Assembly: GCA_016284305.1 (NCBI GenBank)
Contig: JAEEON010000045.1
Coordinates: forward strand, 1 to 64,000
Reading direction: 5' to 3'
DNA: 64,000 nucleotides
Source: Bacteroidales bacterium
Lineage (GTDB): Bacteria > Bacteroidota > Bacteroidia > Bacteroidales > F082
Shown: piece after piece, positions 42,850 through 50,673 of the stretch
Layout of the letters: each line of letters begins with the position of its first letter
How positions within the stretch are numbered: the stretch's first letter is position 1
Made by a program: the position numbers and the translations under genes
The notes under the pieces: generated by a model
Told to the model about the DNA's origin: nothing
The model's database searches: none
What the model saw: only the letters and a program-made list of their open reading frames with translations

Positions 42850-44694
42850 ATGAAAAGAAAAACCCTATGGCTTACCGTCATCCTGATGATCCTGTGCGCC
42901 ACAGCATCGGCGCAGGAAGAACGGGTTCTTTTCTCTTCTCCCGGAGGACTCTACCAAGAGAGTTTCGACCTCTCACTCTATTGCTTCTATGCGAACCATC
43001 ACATCCATTACACCACCAACGGCAATGCTCCTACTGCCTCTTCACCACGTTACGAGCAACCACTGACACTTGACGAAAGTCTTTACTGTCAATCCAACTA
43101 CTACACCATTCCGGTCTGTCTTCCTTTCATGTTTTACGCACCCGACTCCGTTGACCATGTCATCGTCATTCGCGCCGCCGTGTTTGACGACGCCGGACAA
43201 CGTCTCAGCGAAGTCGCAACCAACACCTATCTCATCACCTCCTTGGGCTTTGAGAGCCATGGCTTGCCTGTGCTTTCCATTGCCGCCGACTCGTTGGACC
43301 TCTTCGGCTACGAGAGAGGGATTTTGGTGCCCGGCATCAACCATAGTCCGACGGATTCGATTTGGACTGGCAACTACTTCGGAAGCGGCATGGAATGGGA
43401 AAGACGCGTCTCGGTGGAGTTCTTTGAACCCGATGGCGAATGTGGCATTCGCCAGGAAGCAGGTATCAGAACCCATGGCGGAACGGGAAGATATAGCCTT
43501 CAAAAAGGAATGAAAATCTACGCCCGCGAGATTTATGGTGAAAAGCGATTCCACCACAAATTCTTCGAGGAGCTCCCATACGACAGCTATAAACATCTGG
43601 TACTGAAACCCTTCACCTGTCGTTGGTTCAGCCACGGGATTCAAGACGACATCTGCAACCGGATGGCCAATGAGCTCAACATGGAAGCACTCGCCTCAAG
43701 GCCAGCGATGATGTACCTGAACGGAGAGTTCTGGGGAATCTATTATATCAAGGAGAAACCGGATGCACACTATCTGGAGGATCACTTCGGCAACGAAGAC
43801 CTGGACTACAACGTCATGGAAAGTTGGTATGGCGACATCGCTGACGGAGACAACACCAACTTCAATCAAATGATGGAATGGTTGAAGAACAGCGACATGA
43901 CTCTGGAGGCGGATTACATGAGGATTTGCTCGATGATCGACATCGACTGCTTCATCGACTACTATTGCTTCGAGCTGTTCATCGCTAACAACGACTGGCC
44001 AGGCAACAACATGCGGTGCTACCAACTCCATGATGGGATATGGCGTTGGATCTTCTTTGACGGTGATGACTGTCTGATGAAAATGAACTTTGATGTCTTC
44101 GACAACGCCACGAGCGTCAACGGAAACGGATGGCCCAACAGTCCCAGAGCAACGCTGTTGTTCCGAAAACTGCTTGAGAACCACGACTTCCGGCAGATGT
44201 TCGCCAATCGTTTCACCCAACTGTTGGTCGGAACATTCAGCTACCAACACACCCATCCCCTGCTGGAGGAAGCAGCCGCGCGCGTTCGCGAAGCGGTTCC
44301 TGCGCAAGCGCAACGCTTTGGAGTGCCGACCACCAGCACCCAATGGGAGAATCTGGTCTCCAACCTCGATCATTTCCTGGAAGAGCGATGCAGCAACATG
44401 TTCGACCGACTGAACCAGTTCCTCAACATAGACACCCATGATACACTGCCGGATTTCATCGTTGCACCAAACCCAGTCAGCGACCATTTCTCAGTAATCA
44501 TCGACAGCCACATGGCGGGATACACTCAACTGCGCATTTTCGACCTTTTAGGACGTCTCGTCTATGAAAAGACATTGATCCTTCAGTCAGGAGAAAACAA
44601 TTTGAGTTTCGACATTACGTTGAGGCCAGGGGAGTATATCTTGAAAATCGGAGGCTCATCAAAGCCTATCATTGTACTGAACAACAAACAATAA
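42850..44694 (+). CDS. CotH-kinase family secreted protein with T9SS sorting domain (copy 1)
   Basis: 614 residues. Signal peptide MKRKTLWLTVILMILCATASAQ; a chitobiase/hexosaminidase-C-terminal-like beta domain (LFSSPGGLYQESFDLSL...HIHYTTNGNAPTASS, about residues 26-120); a CotH kinase domain (about 175-500) with YIKEKPDAHYLEDHF, the catalytic-loop NNDWPGNN (about residues 378-386) and the metal FFDGDD (about 401-406); a C-terminal T9SS type A sorting domain (APNPVSDHFSVIIDS...LLGRLVYEK). CotH is an atypical protein kinase. The protein should be sent to the cell surface. It heads a cassette with a small lipoprotein and a radical SAM enzyme. Confidence 0.9.
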   Translation: MKRKTLWLTVILMILCATASAQEERVLFSSPGGLYQESFDLSLYCFYANHHIHYTTNGNAPTASSPRYEQPLTLDESLYCQSNYYTIPVCLPFMFYAPDSVDHVIVIRAAVFDDAGQRLSEVATNTYLITSLGFESHGLPVLSIAADSLDLFGYERGILVPGINHSPTDSIWTGNYFGSGMEWERRVSVEFFEPDGECGIRQEAGIRTHGGTGRYSLQKGMKIYAREIYGEKRFHHKFFEELPYDSYKHLVLKPFTCRWFSHGIQDDICNRMANELNMEALASRPAMMYLNGEFWGIYYIKEKPDAHYLEDHFGNEDLDYNVMESWYGDIADGDNTNFNQMMEWLKNSDMTLEADYMRICSMIDIDCFIDYYCFELFIANNDWPGNNMRCYQLHDGIWRWIFFDGDDCLMKMNFDVFDNATSVNGNGWPNSPRATLLFRKLLENHDFRQMFANRFTQLLVGTFSYQHTHPLLEEAAARVREAVPAQAQRFGVPTTSTQWENLVSNLDHFLEERCSNMFDRLNQFLNIDTHDTLPDFIVAPNPVSDHFSVIIDSHMAGYTQLRIFDLLGRLVYEKTLILQSGENNLSFDITLRPGEYILKIGGSSKPIIVLNNKQ

Positions 44695-44705
44695 AAACAA
44701 CAGTT

Positions 44706-44900
44706 ATGAAAATCTACAAACTATTCAGAGGATTATTCAAAGCATCTGCTCTTACAACCGTGATGTTCATCATGCAGGCTTGTTATGGTGCGCCACATCC
44801 GATGGAAGACTTCAATCATGAAGAAGAGGAAGTCGCCCAGGTGACCGACTCCATCCAGCAAATGGAGCAGGAAATGCCTTCGGAGGTCGAAGCCGAGTAA
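44706..44900 (+). CDS. Short lipoprotein, putative radical SAM substrate
   Basis: 64 residues. Lipoprotein signal MKIYKLFRGLFKASALTTVMFIMQAC with the lipobox Cys at about 26, then YGAPHPMEDFNHEEEEVAQVTDSIQQMEQEMPSEVEAE, of which about 15 residues are Asp or Glu. It starts 11 bases after the CotH gene and ends four bases before the radical SAM gene. The CYGAP start of the mature part and this placement fit the rSAM-associated lipoprotein pairs of Bacteroidetes (recalled as TIGR04133/TIGR04134; membership unchecked). The likely modification site is within the CYGAPHP region; this is inference. Confidence 0.72.
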   Translation: MKIYKLFRGLFKASALTTVMFIMQACYGAPHPMEDFNHEEEEVAQVTDSIQQMEQEMPSEVEAE

Positions 44901-44904
44901 GGTC

Positions 44905-45954
44905 ATGCTTCAGGCCTTTCATAACTATTTTCGCAAGAAAGAGACCCAGCTGCACGAGTTGGATTATCTCTTTTGGGAATGCACGCAACGCTGCAACCTC
45001 AATTGCCAGCATTGTGGCTCGGATTGCACAGCCTCTTCGTTGTACAAAGACATGCCTTTTGAGGATCTTTTGAAGGCCATTGAACCTCTGGAGAAACGAT
45101 TCAAAAGAAACTCTATCCTTGTGGTGATCACTGGAGGTGAGCCTTTGGTACGGGCGGACTTGGCCGACTGTGGCAGACAGCTTCGCAACCATGGCTTCCT
45201 CTGGGGCATTGTCAGCAACGGCTTTGCCTACAACGCAACCAGGCATGGGGAGCTGATGAACGCAGGATTGTGCAGCATCACTTTCAGTCTCGATGGACTC
45301 CGCGAGACGCATGACACTTTCCGGAAACGACAAGGCAGCTTCGACCATGCCTTAAATGCCATCGACTTGGTAGCTAATGAGAAGAGGCCTCTGGCATACG
45401 ATGTGGTTACTTGCGTTAGTCCGATGAATATCAATGAGTTAGAAACAATAAAACAGCTACTCATAGAACATCATGTGAAGGCCTGGCGTTTTTTCACCAT
45501 CGAACCCATCGGTCGTGCGGCCAAAGATCCCAACCTGCAACTCAGCGACCAGCAGTTTCGGCAGCTGATGGATTTCATCGTCGCCACTCGTCGGGAAGGC
45601 AAGATTGACGCCAAGTTCAGTTGCGAGGCCTACGTGGGTCCTTATGAGCGTAAGGTGCGCGACTGGTACTACTTCTGCCGTGCCGGAATCACCATCGGTT
45701 CCATCCTCGTTGACGGGAGCATCTCGGCCTGCCCGAACATCGACCGTCGTTTCGCTCAGGGCAACATCTATCACGATGACTTCCTAGACGTCTGGGAAAA
45801 CCGGTTCCAACGCTTTCGCGACCGTAGCTGGATGAAGACCGGGCCATGCGCCAGCTGCGACGTCTATAAAAACTGCCTGGGTGGCGCCATGCATCTGCAT
45901 AGAAAAGACGCTGACGAGATCTTGATGTGCCACTATCACAAAATCAAACCGTAA
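44905..45954 (+). CDS. Radical SAM/SPASM maturase, rSAM-lipoprotein type
   Basis: 349 residues. The SAM [4Fe-4S] motif is RCNLNCQHC (about residues 31-39), with extra Cys just before (ECTQ) and after (GSDC). GGEPL follows near residue 77. The C-terminal SPASM domain has WYYFCRAGITIGS, SACPN, GPCASCDVYKNCLGGAM and a last Cys in LMCHYHK, enough to bind two auxiliary clusters, though the usual final CxxxC pair is not clear (CLGGAM). SPASM proteins modify peptides. It lies between the short lipoprotein and CotH copy 2, whose ATG overlaps its stop (TAATG). Confidence 0.9.
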   Translation: MLQAFHNYFRKKETQLHELDYLFWECTQRCNLNCQHCGSDCTASSLYKDMPFEDLLKAIEPLEKRFKRNSILVVITGGEPLVRADLADCGRQLRNHGFLWGIVSNGFAYNATRHGELMNAGLCSITFSLDGLRETHDTFRKRQGSFDHALNAIDLVANEKRPLAYDVVTCVSPMNINELETIKQLLIEHHVKAWRFFTIEPIGRAAKDPNLQLSDQQFRQLMDFIVATRREGKIDAKFSCEAYVGPYERKVRDWYYFCRAGITIGSILVDGSISACPNIDRRFAQGNIYHDDFLDVWENRFQRFRDRSWMKTGPCASCDVYKNCLGGAMHLHRKDADEILMCHYHKIKP

Positions 45955-47780
45955 TGAGAAAAGGCCTCCTGACCCTGTTGCTGTGCGCGGTTTCCTGTCT
46001 TTTAATCGCGCAAAACGAGACCGTCATTTTCTCATCCCCAGGCGGCATGTACAGCCACAGTTTCCAGCTTAGACTCAGCTGCCTGTCACAAGAACACCAC
46101 GTGCGTTTTACGACCAACGGCAACACCCCCGATGCCACCTCTTTGCGCTATGAAGAGCCTTTGGCTCTAGGCCCAGGACTCTATTCCCACGCTGATATCT
46201 ACACCATACCCACCTCCCCTGATCATCTGTTTTACGCACCGGATTCCGTTTCGCACGCCATCGTCATCCGCGCTGCGGTCTTCGACGCAAACGACAGTTG
46301 TATCAGCAAGATCGTGACCCACACCTATTTAATTAAAGAGCTGGGGTTCGACCATCATGATTTGGCAGTGGTCTCCCTTTGCTTGGACTCGCTTTCCCTT
46401 TTCGACTATGCGACGGGAATCATGATTCCTGGAGCCACCTGGGATCCCAACGACCCGGAACGCACTGGCAACTATTTCCAGACGGGTCGTGAATGGGAAC
46501 GTTTGGCTCATGTTGAATTCATCGAACCCGACCAACGAAGCAGCATCAATCAAGAATGCGGTGTCAGGACGCATGGCAATCGAGCCCGGCTTTACCCCAG
46601 CAAAGGCTTGAAACTATATGCCCGTGAGGAATATGGCAAGAAACGATTCGACCACGACATCTTCAACAGCGACACTTATACCAGCTTCAAGCGATTGGTA
46701 CTGAAGCCCTATTCCACCTTGTGGCCTCTCACCGGAGTCCAGGATCACATCTGCAACATTATGGCTCGGAAAGTCGGCCTTGACGCCCCTTTTTCGCGAC
46801 CCGTAAAGCTCTATCTGAATGGGGAGTATTGGGGCATCTACTATTTGCAGGAACGTCTCGACGAGCATTATCTGGAAGACCATTACCTTGTTGACCCGGA
46901 GCGTTGCACCATGATCAAGAATTGGCACAGTCAACCTGAGTTTGGAGATGCCGACGATTTCAAACAGCTGATGCGTTGGCTTGACACACATGACGCCAAG
47001 AGCCAGCGGAGCTACGATTACCTATGCAAACGCATCGACATCGACAATTTCATCGACTATATGATTTTTGAGACCTTTATCGCCAACTGGGACTGGCCTG
47101 CCAACAACACCAGGTTTTGGCAGGAAAAAGGAGGTCCTTGGCGATGGATGTTCTTCGATGGAGACGCCGCCTTGACCCGCGATGATATTCTAGTCTTTGA
47201 AAATGCATGTTATACGGGCGATGACACCTGGCCATCCTCGACAAAAGCGTCTTTGTTGTTTAGGAGATGCCTTGAAAACGACCGTTTTCGCCAACAGTTT
47301 CGCGAACGGATGGAGGTGCTGACCGATGGAGTCTTACGCTACGAGGAAACTTGGCCATTGCTTATCGAGGCTAGCAAAGAGCTCCGTTCAGAGATCCCCA
47401 ACCACATGAGTCGGTTTGGCAGCCCTGAGTCGGTCGAGTACTGGAATTGGGGATTGGGCTTGATCGACAACTTCCTGAAGAACCGAAGCTCTTCGTTTAA
47501 GTCACAGTTCGAAAACCTTATTCTTACAACGGAGCACGAGCTTAATCCCGACAGGTTCGTTTGTCTCCCCAACCCTACTTCCGGCAGCTTCTCACTATTG
47601 CTAACCGATCCTTATTCAGAGGCCAAGGAGGTGACCATCCATGATGTTTACGGGCGACTCGTCTTCAGTCAACCCATATCGGCCATGCCAGATGAGCCGA
47701 TTCAGATTGATGTAGTGCTGAGGCACGGCGTATATATCGTGAAATTGGGAAATCATTGCGAACGATTGGTTTGCCAATAA
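45954..47780 (+). CDS. CotH-kinase family secreted protein with T9SS sorting domain (copy 2)
   Basis: 608 residues from the ATG at 45954, which overlaps the rSAM stop; it gives the signal peptide MRKGLLTLLLCAVSCLLIAQ. The order of domains is the same as copy 1: chitobiase-C-like (IFSSPGGMYSHSFQLRLSC), CotH with YLQERLDEHYLEDHY, NWDWPANN (about residues 376-384) and FFDGDAAL (about 400-407), then T9SS type A (LPNPTSGSFSLLLTDPYS...DVYGRLVFSQ). In both copies the Asp and Asn of the catalytic loop and the metal Asp are kept, so both may be active kinases. A T-rich spacer without a hairpin follows. Confidence 0.9.
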   Translation: MRKGLLTLLLCAVSCLLIAQNETVIFSSPGGMYSHSFQLRLSCLSQEHHVRFTTNGNTPDATSLRYEEPLALGPGLYSHADIYTIPTSPDHLFYAPDSVSHAIVIRAAVFDANDSCISKIVTHTYLIKELGFDHHDLAVVSLCLDSLSLFDYATGIMIPGATWDPNDPERTGNYFQTGREWERLAHVEFIEPDQRSSINQECGVRTHGNRARLYPSKGLKLYAREEYGKKRFDHDIFNSDTYTSFKRLVLKPYSTLWPLTGVQDHICNIMARKVGLDAPFSRPVKLYLNGEYWGIYYLQERLDEHYLEDHYLVDPERCTMIKNWHSQPEFGDADDFKQLMRWLDTHDAKSQRSYDYLCKRIDIDNFIDYMIFETFIANWDWPANNTRFWQEKGGPWRWMFFDGDAALTRDDILVFENACYTGDDTWPSSTKASLLFRRCLENDRFRQQFRERMEVLTDGVLRYEETWPLLIEASKELRSEIPNHMSRFGSPESVEYWNWGLGLIDNFLKNRSSSFKSQFENLILTTEHELNPDRFVCLPNPTSGSFSLLLTDPYSEAKEVTIHDVYGRLVFSQPISAMPDEPIQIDVVLRHGVYIVKLGNHCERLVCQ

Positions 47781-47806
47781 TTTTTTTCATTTTTTTACTT
47801 TTTTTC

Positions 47807-47837
47807 TTGACAATATCAAAAAGATTCGTACTTTTGC
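47807..47837 (+). promoter_or_regulatory. Promoter of the ABC/GntR operon
   Basis: -33 TTGACA (47807-47812) and -7 TACTTTTGC (47829-47837) with 19 bases between TTG and the -7 box. The operator below follows the -7 box directly. Confidence 0.82.
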
Positions 47838-47838
47838 A

Positions 47839-47860
47839 GTGTACTAATTAACTAATACAC
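47839..47860 (+). promoter_or_regulatory. Palindromic operator, probable GntR (YtrA-type) site
   Basis: Arms GTGTA and TACAC flank an AT-rich centre (TTAA) with internal CTAA repeats; it covers the expected transcription start, two bases past the -7 box. The operon ends with a short GntR regulator, so autorepression is the natural reading. Confidence 0.72.
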
Positions 47861-47879
47861 TAAAACAAAGAATAGTAAT

Positions 47880-48704
47880 ATGATTGAAATCAAGAACTTA
47901 GACTTCGGTTACAAATACCAGAACGTCTTCAAAAACATCAGCCTGAACTTTGAGAAAGGCAACATTTACGGATTGTTGGGCGAGAATGGCGTGGGTAAGA
48001 CCACCTTGTTGAAGCTCATCAGCGGATTACAAAAACCCACTGCGGGAGAATGTATGGTTGATGAGGTCGCTCCGTTCAAGCGTTGGCCAGAGACCATGCA
48101 GAAGATCTTCTTCATCTCGGAGGACTTCGCCATTCCGGAGGGCACACCTATTAATAATATTAAGGAGTTAGCCCCCTTCTACCCCAACTATGACGAAAAA
48201 CAGTTTTTCGAGCTTTGCCAGGAGATGGAGGTGGATCCCAGCTGTAAATTCGCTGAGCTCTCCTTCGGACAACAGAAGAAATGTTTGATTGCCACTGCTT
48301 TGGCTTTAAACACTGATTATTTGTTGTTGGACGAGCCCACCAACGGATTGGACATCCCGTCCAAGACTTTGTTCCGTCAGGTCATCGCCAAGCATGCCAA
48401 CGACAACCGCACCATCATCATCTCGACCCATCAGGTGAAGGATGTGGAGAACCTCATCGACCCCATCATCATCCTTGACCATGACGAGGTACTGTTGAAG
48501 GCTACTTTCCGCGCCATCACCGAGAAGCTGTATTTCGACTATGGCACCGAGAAGGACGACACGGCGCTTTACAGTGAGATGATGCCTGGCGGCTACGTCA
48601 ACGTGACCCGCAATCCCGAGGGGATCGATAGCAAGATCAGCATCGAGATTCTCTTCAACACCGTGATGAAGAACAAGGAAACCATCAAACAACTCTTTGG
48701 ATAA
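47880..48704 (+). CDS. ABC transporter ATP-binding protein
   Basis: 274 residues. Walker A GLLGENGVGKTTLLKL (about residues 33-48), signature LSFGQQKKCLIA, Walker B YLLLDEPTNGLDIPS, switch STHQVKDVE. The short DUF4162-like C-terminus follows. It is the first gene of a GntR-regulated operon with two integral membrane proteins, fitting YtrABCDEF-type exporters linked to antimicrobial or envelope stress. It is directly behind the operator at 47839. Confidence 0.93.
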   Translation: MIEIKNLDFGYKYQNVFKNISLNFEKGNIYGLLGENGVGKTTLLKLISGLQKPTAGECMVDEVAPFKRWPETMQKIFFISEDFAIPEGTPINNIKELAPFYPNYDEKQFFELCQEMEVDPSCKFAELSFGQQKKCLIATALALNTDYLLLDEPTNGLDIPSKTLFRQVIAKHANDNRTIIISTHQVKDVENLIDPIIILDHDEVLLKATFRAITEKLYFDYGTEKDDTALYSEMMPGGYVNVTRNPEGIDSKISIEILFNTVMKNKETIKQLFG

Positions 48705-48718
48705 GAAAGGGCATCGTC

Positions 48719-49444
48719 ATGAATAACACTTTTGATTTCAAACGATTCGGCCAGGTACTTGCCAAAGATTGGAAGGGTTACTTCCGCAATTTCGGCATCT
48801 CCTTGATTGTATGGTGCTGCCTTCCCGTCCTGTTTTGGATAGCAGGATTGGTTCTTGAAGTTGACATTTTCGAGGGCACCCGCCTTTATTTGATAGCAAT
48901 CTTTGTGTTCACCGTATTATTGTTTGTCCCCTCCAAGGTCTATGGGAAGGCAAACCTGTCGCGCGAAGGCGTGGGGTTCGCCATGTTGCCGGCCACCAGC
49001 AGCGAGAAGTTCTTCAGCATGTTGATTTACTGCTCCATCGTCACCCCGTTGATTGTCGGTTTAGGCAGTTGGGCAGTGGACAGCCTTCTCGCCACCTTGC
49101 CTTTTGGACGGTTTGTCGGTTATGTGGCATTACCCAAAGACTTTCTGGTACCGCTTCTCATCACCATTGCATGTTATATCTTGATGGTCTCCTCCTTCTT
49201 CATATTCGGGAACGTTCTTTTCAAGAAAAGAAAGGTTGGAAAGACCATAGCCTGGGCGATGCTCATCACCTTTGTCCTCGTCTTGGTCCTGCAACTGTTC
49301 AACTTCTGGGTATTCTTCGAGCATTGGGTCACAAAGGCAGGCGTGCGAGATATGTTTATCTGGTATATGGATGCCTTCGTGTTGGTCCTCGCCATCTTCT
49401 TCTTCGCTCTCACTTACCGTAAAATCAAAAACCAAAAATACTGA
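48719..49444 (+). CDS. ABC permease-like membrane protein (first)
   Basis: 241 residues with about six membrane helices (SLIVWCCLPVLFWIAGLVL, LYLIAIFVFTVLLFVP, FFIFGNVLF...). It opens MNNTFDFKRFGQVLAKDWKGYFRNFGIS, nearly the same as the next gene, and shares GKANLSREGVGFAMLPATSSEKF with it. It is probably one permease half of the transporter driven by the ATPase at 47880. Function follows from context; the fold is not classically ABC-2. Confidence 0.78.
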   Translation: MNNTFDFKRFGQVLAKDWKGYFRNFGISLIVWCCLPVLFWIAGLVLEVDIFEGTRLYLIAIFVFTVLLFVPSKVYGKANLSREGVGFAMLPATSSEKFFSMLIYCSIVTPLIVGLGSWAVDSLLATLPFGRFVGYVALPKDFLVPLLITIACYILMVSSFFIFGNVLFKKRKVGKTIAWAMLITFVLVLVLQLFNFWVFFEHWVTKAGVRDMFIWYMDAFVLVLAIFFFALTYRKIKNQKY

Positions 49445-49446
49445 TC

Positions 49447-50310
49447 ATGAACAACACATTCAATATCAATAGGTTCGGTAAAGTCCTCTCTTTGGACTTC
49501 CGAAAATACTACCGAAACTTCGGGATCACTCTAGCCATCTTGAGCGGACTGACTTTGGTCTTTTGGCTGTTGACGTTGATCTTCAACTTCACGATGCCCG
49601 CCCTAGTCCGTTGGGGTTTGATATCCTTGGCCACGTCTCTGGCTATTATCATGGTTCCTGCCAAGGCATTTGGTGACATCAACCTGCCTCGTGAAGGCGT
49701 GCGTTTCGCCATGCTTCCTGCCTCCAACTTGGAAAAGTACCTCAGCTATGTCTTCTACTGTCTTCTGACTCCTGTCATTTGCTTTCTTCTTTCATGGGGC
49801 ATCGACTCCTTGTTAACTGCATTGCCATTTGGGGGATTCAACCATTACATCAAGGGTTTCGGATTTTATGACACGATAAAGAATCTCTTCATGGAAATCG
49901 ATCCTAACGAGATAACCACGAACCCCGAGTATTATGCACAAATCCAACAAATCATGGATCGGTTCGGTTCCACAGCTCTCTACAACACCATCATCAGTGT
50001 CATTTTCAACATCGGCATTTTCATGCTTGGCAATCTGCTGTTCAAGACCCACAAGACCGCAAAGACGTTTGCCTGCATGATTGGCATCAGTTATTTATTT
50101 ACCCTGATAATCCAAGTTTTCTTTGTTTCCAGAGGTATTTTCCCTTGGATCATCAGAGCGCAAGGCAACACTGCTTCACTCTCTTTGGACTTTGAAACAA
50201 TTACCAATTACGCTAAAAATGCCATGCTTGTTAGCAGTGTATTTCGGACAGTGCTCACCCTAGGGTTATACATCGGACTATTCTTCAAACTAAAAACTCA
50301 AAAATACTAA
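49447..50310 (+). CDS. ABC permease-like membrane protein (second)
   Basis: 287 residues with about six membrane helices. Start MNNTFNINRFGKVLSLDFRKYYRNFGIT and INLPREGVRFAMLPASNLEKY mark it as a paralogue of the preceding gene, with an extra insertion (about residues 130-175, IKGFGFYDTIKNLFMEIDPNEI). The two probably form a heterodimeric permease. It starts two bases after the preceding stop and ends three bases before the GntR gene. Confidence 0.78.
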   Translation: MNNTFNINRFGKVLSLDFRKYYRNFGITLAILSGLTLVFWLLTLIFNFTMPALVRWGLISLATSLAIIMVPAKAFGDINLPREGVRFAMLPASNLEKYLSYVFYCLLTPVICFLLSWGIDSLLTALPFGGFNHYIKGFGFYDTIKNLFMEIDPNEITTNPEYYAQIQQIMDRFGSTALYNTIISVIFNIGIFMLGNLLFKTHKTAKTFACMIGISYLFTLIIQVFFVSRGIFPWIIRAQGNTASLSLDFETITNYAKNAMLVSSVFRTVLTLGLYIGLFFKLKTQKY

Positions 50311-50313
50311 ACC

Positions 50314-50664
50314 ATGGAATTCAACGCACACAAACCCATATATTTACAGATCTGCAACCAGATTTATGAACAGATTTTGAGCGGAGATCTCAAGGCCGAC
50401 GACCGTTTGCTGTCGGTCCGCGACCTCGGCATCCAGCTTGGAGTGAACCCCAACACCATCATGCGTTCCTATGAAACCATGCAGACGGCAGGCATCATCT
50501 ATAACAAACGTGGAATCGGTTATTTCGTCTCTGACAACGCCAAGGAGTTAGTCCTTAACCAAATGAAAGAGGAATTCCTGAAAGATGAGTTGCCTCAAGT
50601 CGTTAAAAAAATGAAACTGCTGGGAATCAGCAGTGAGGAATTTCTTAAATTTGCCAATCAATAA
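50314..50664 (+). CDS. GntR-family regulator, YtrA type
   Basis: 116 residues: a winged-helix DNA-binding domain (PIYLQICNQIYEQILSGDLKADDRLLSVRDLGIQLGVNPNTIMRSYETMQTAGIIYNKRGIGYFV) and a short helical dimerisation tail, typical of YtrA-type members that control ABC exporters. It most likely represses the operon through the palindrome at 47839. The gene is the last of the operon and is followed nine bases later by the M16 peptidase gene. Confidence 0.92.
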   Translation: MEFNAHKPIYLQICNQIYEQILSGDLKADDRLLSVRDLGIQLGVNPNTIMRSYETMQTAGIIYNKRGIGYFVSDNAKELVLNQMKEEFLKDELPQVVKKMKLLGISSEEFLKFANQ

Positions 50665-50673
50665 CATTCCACC

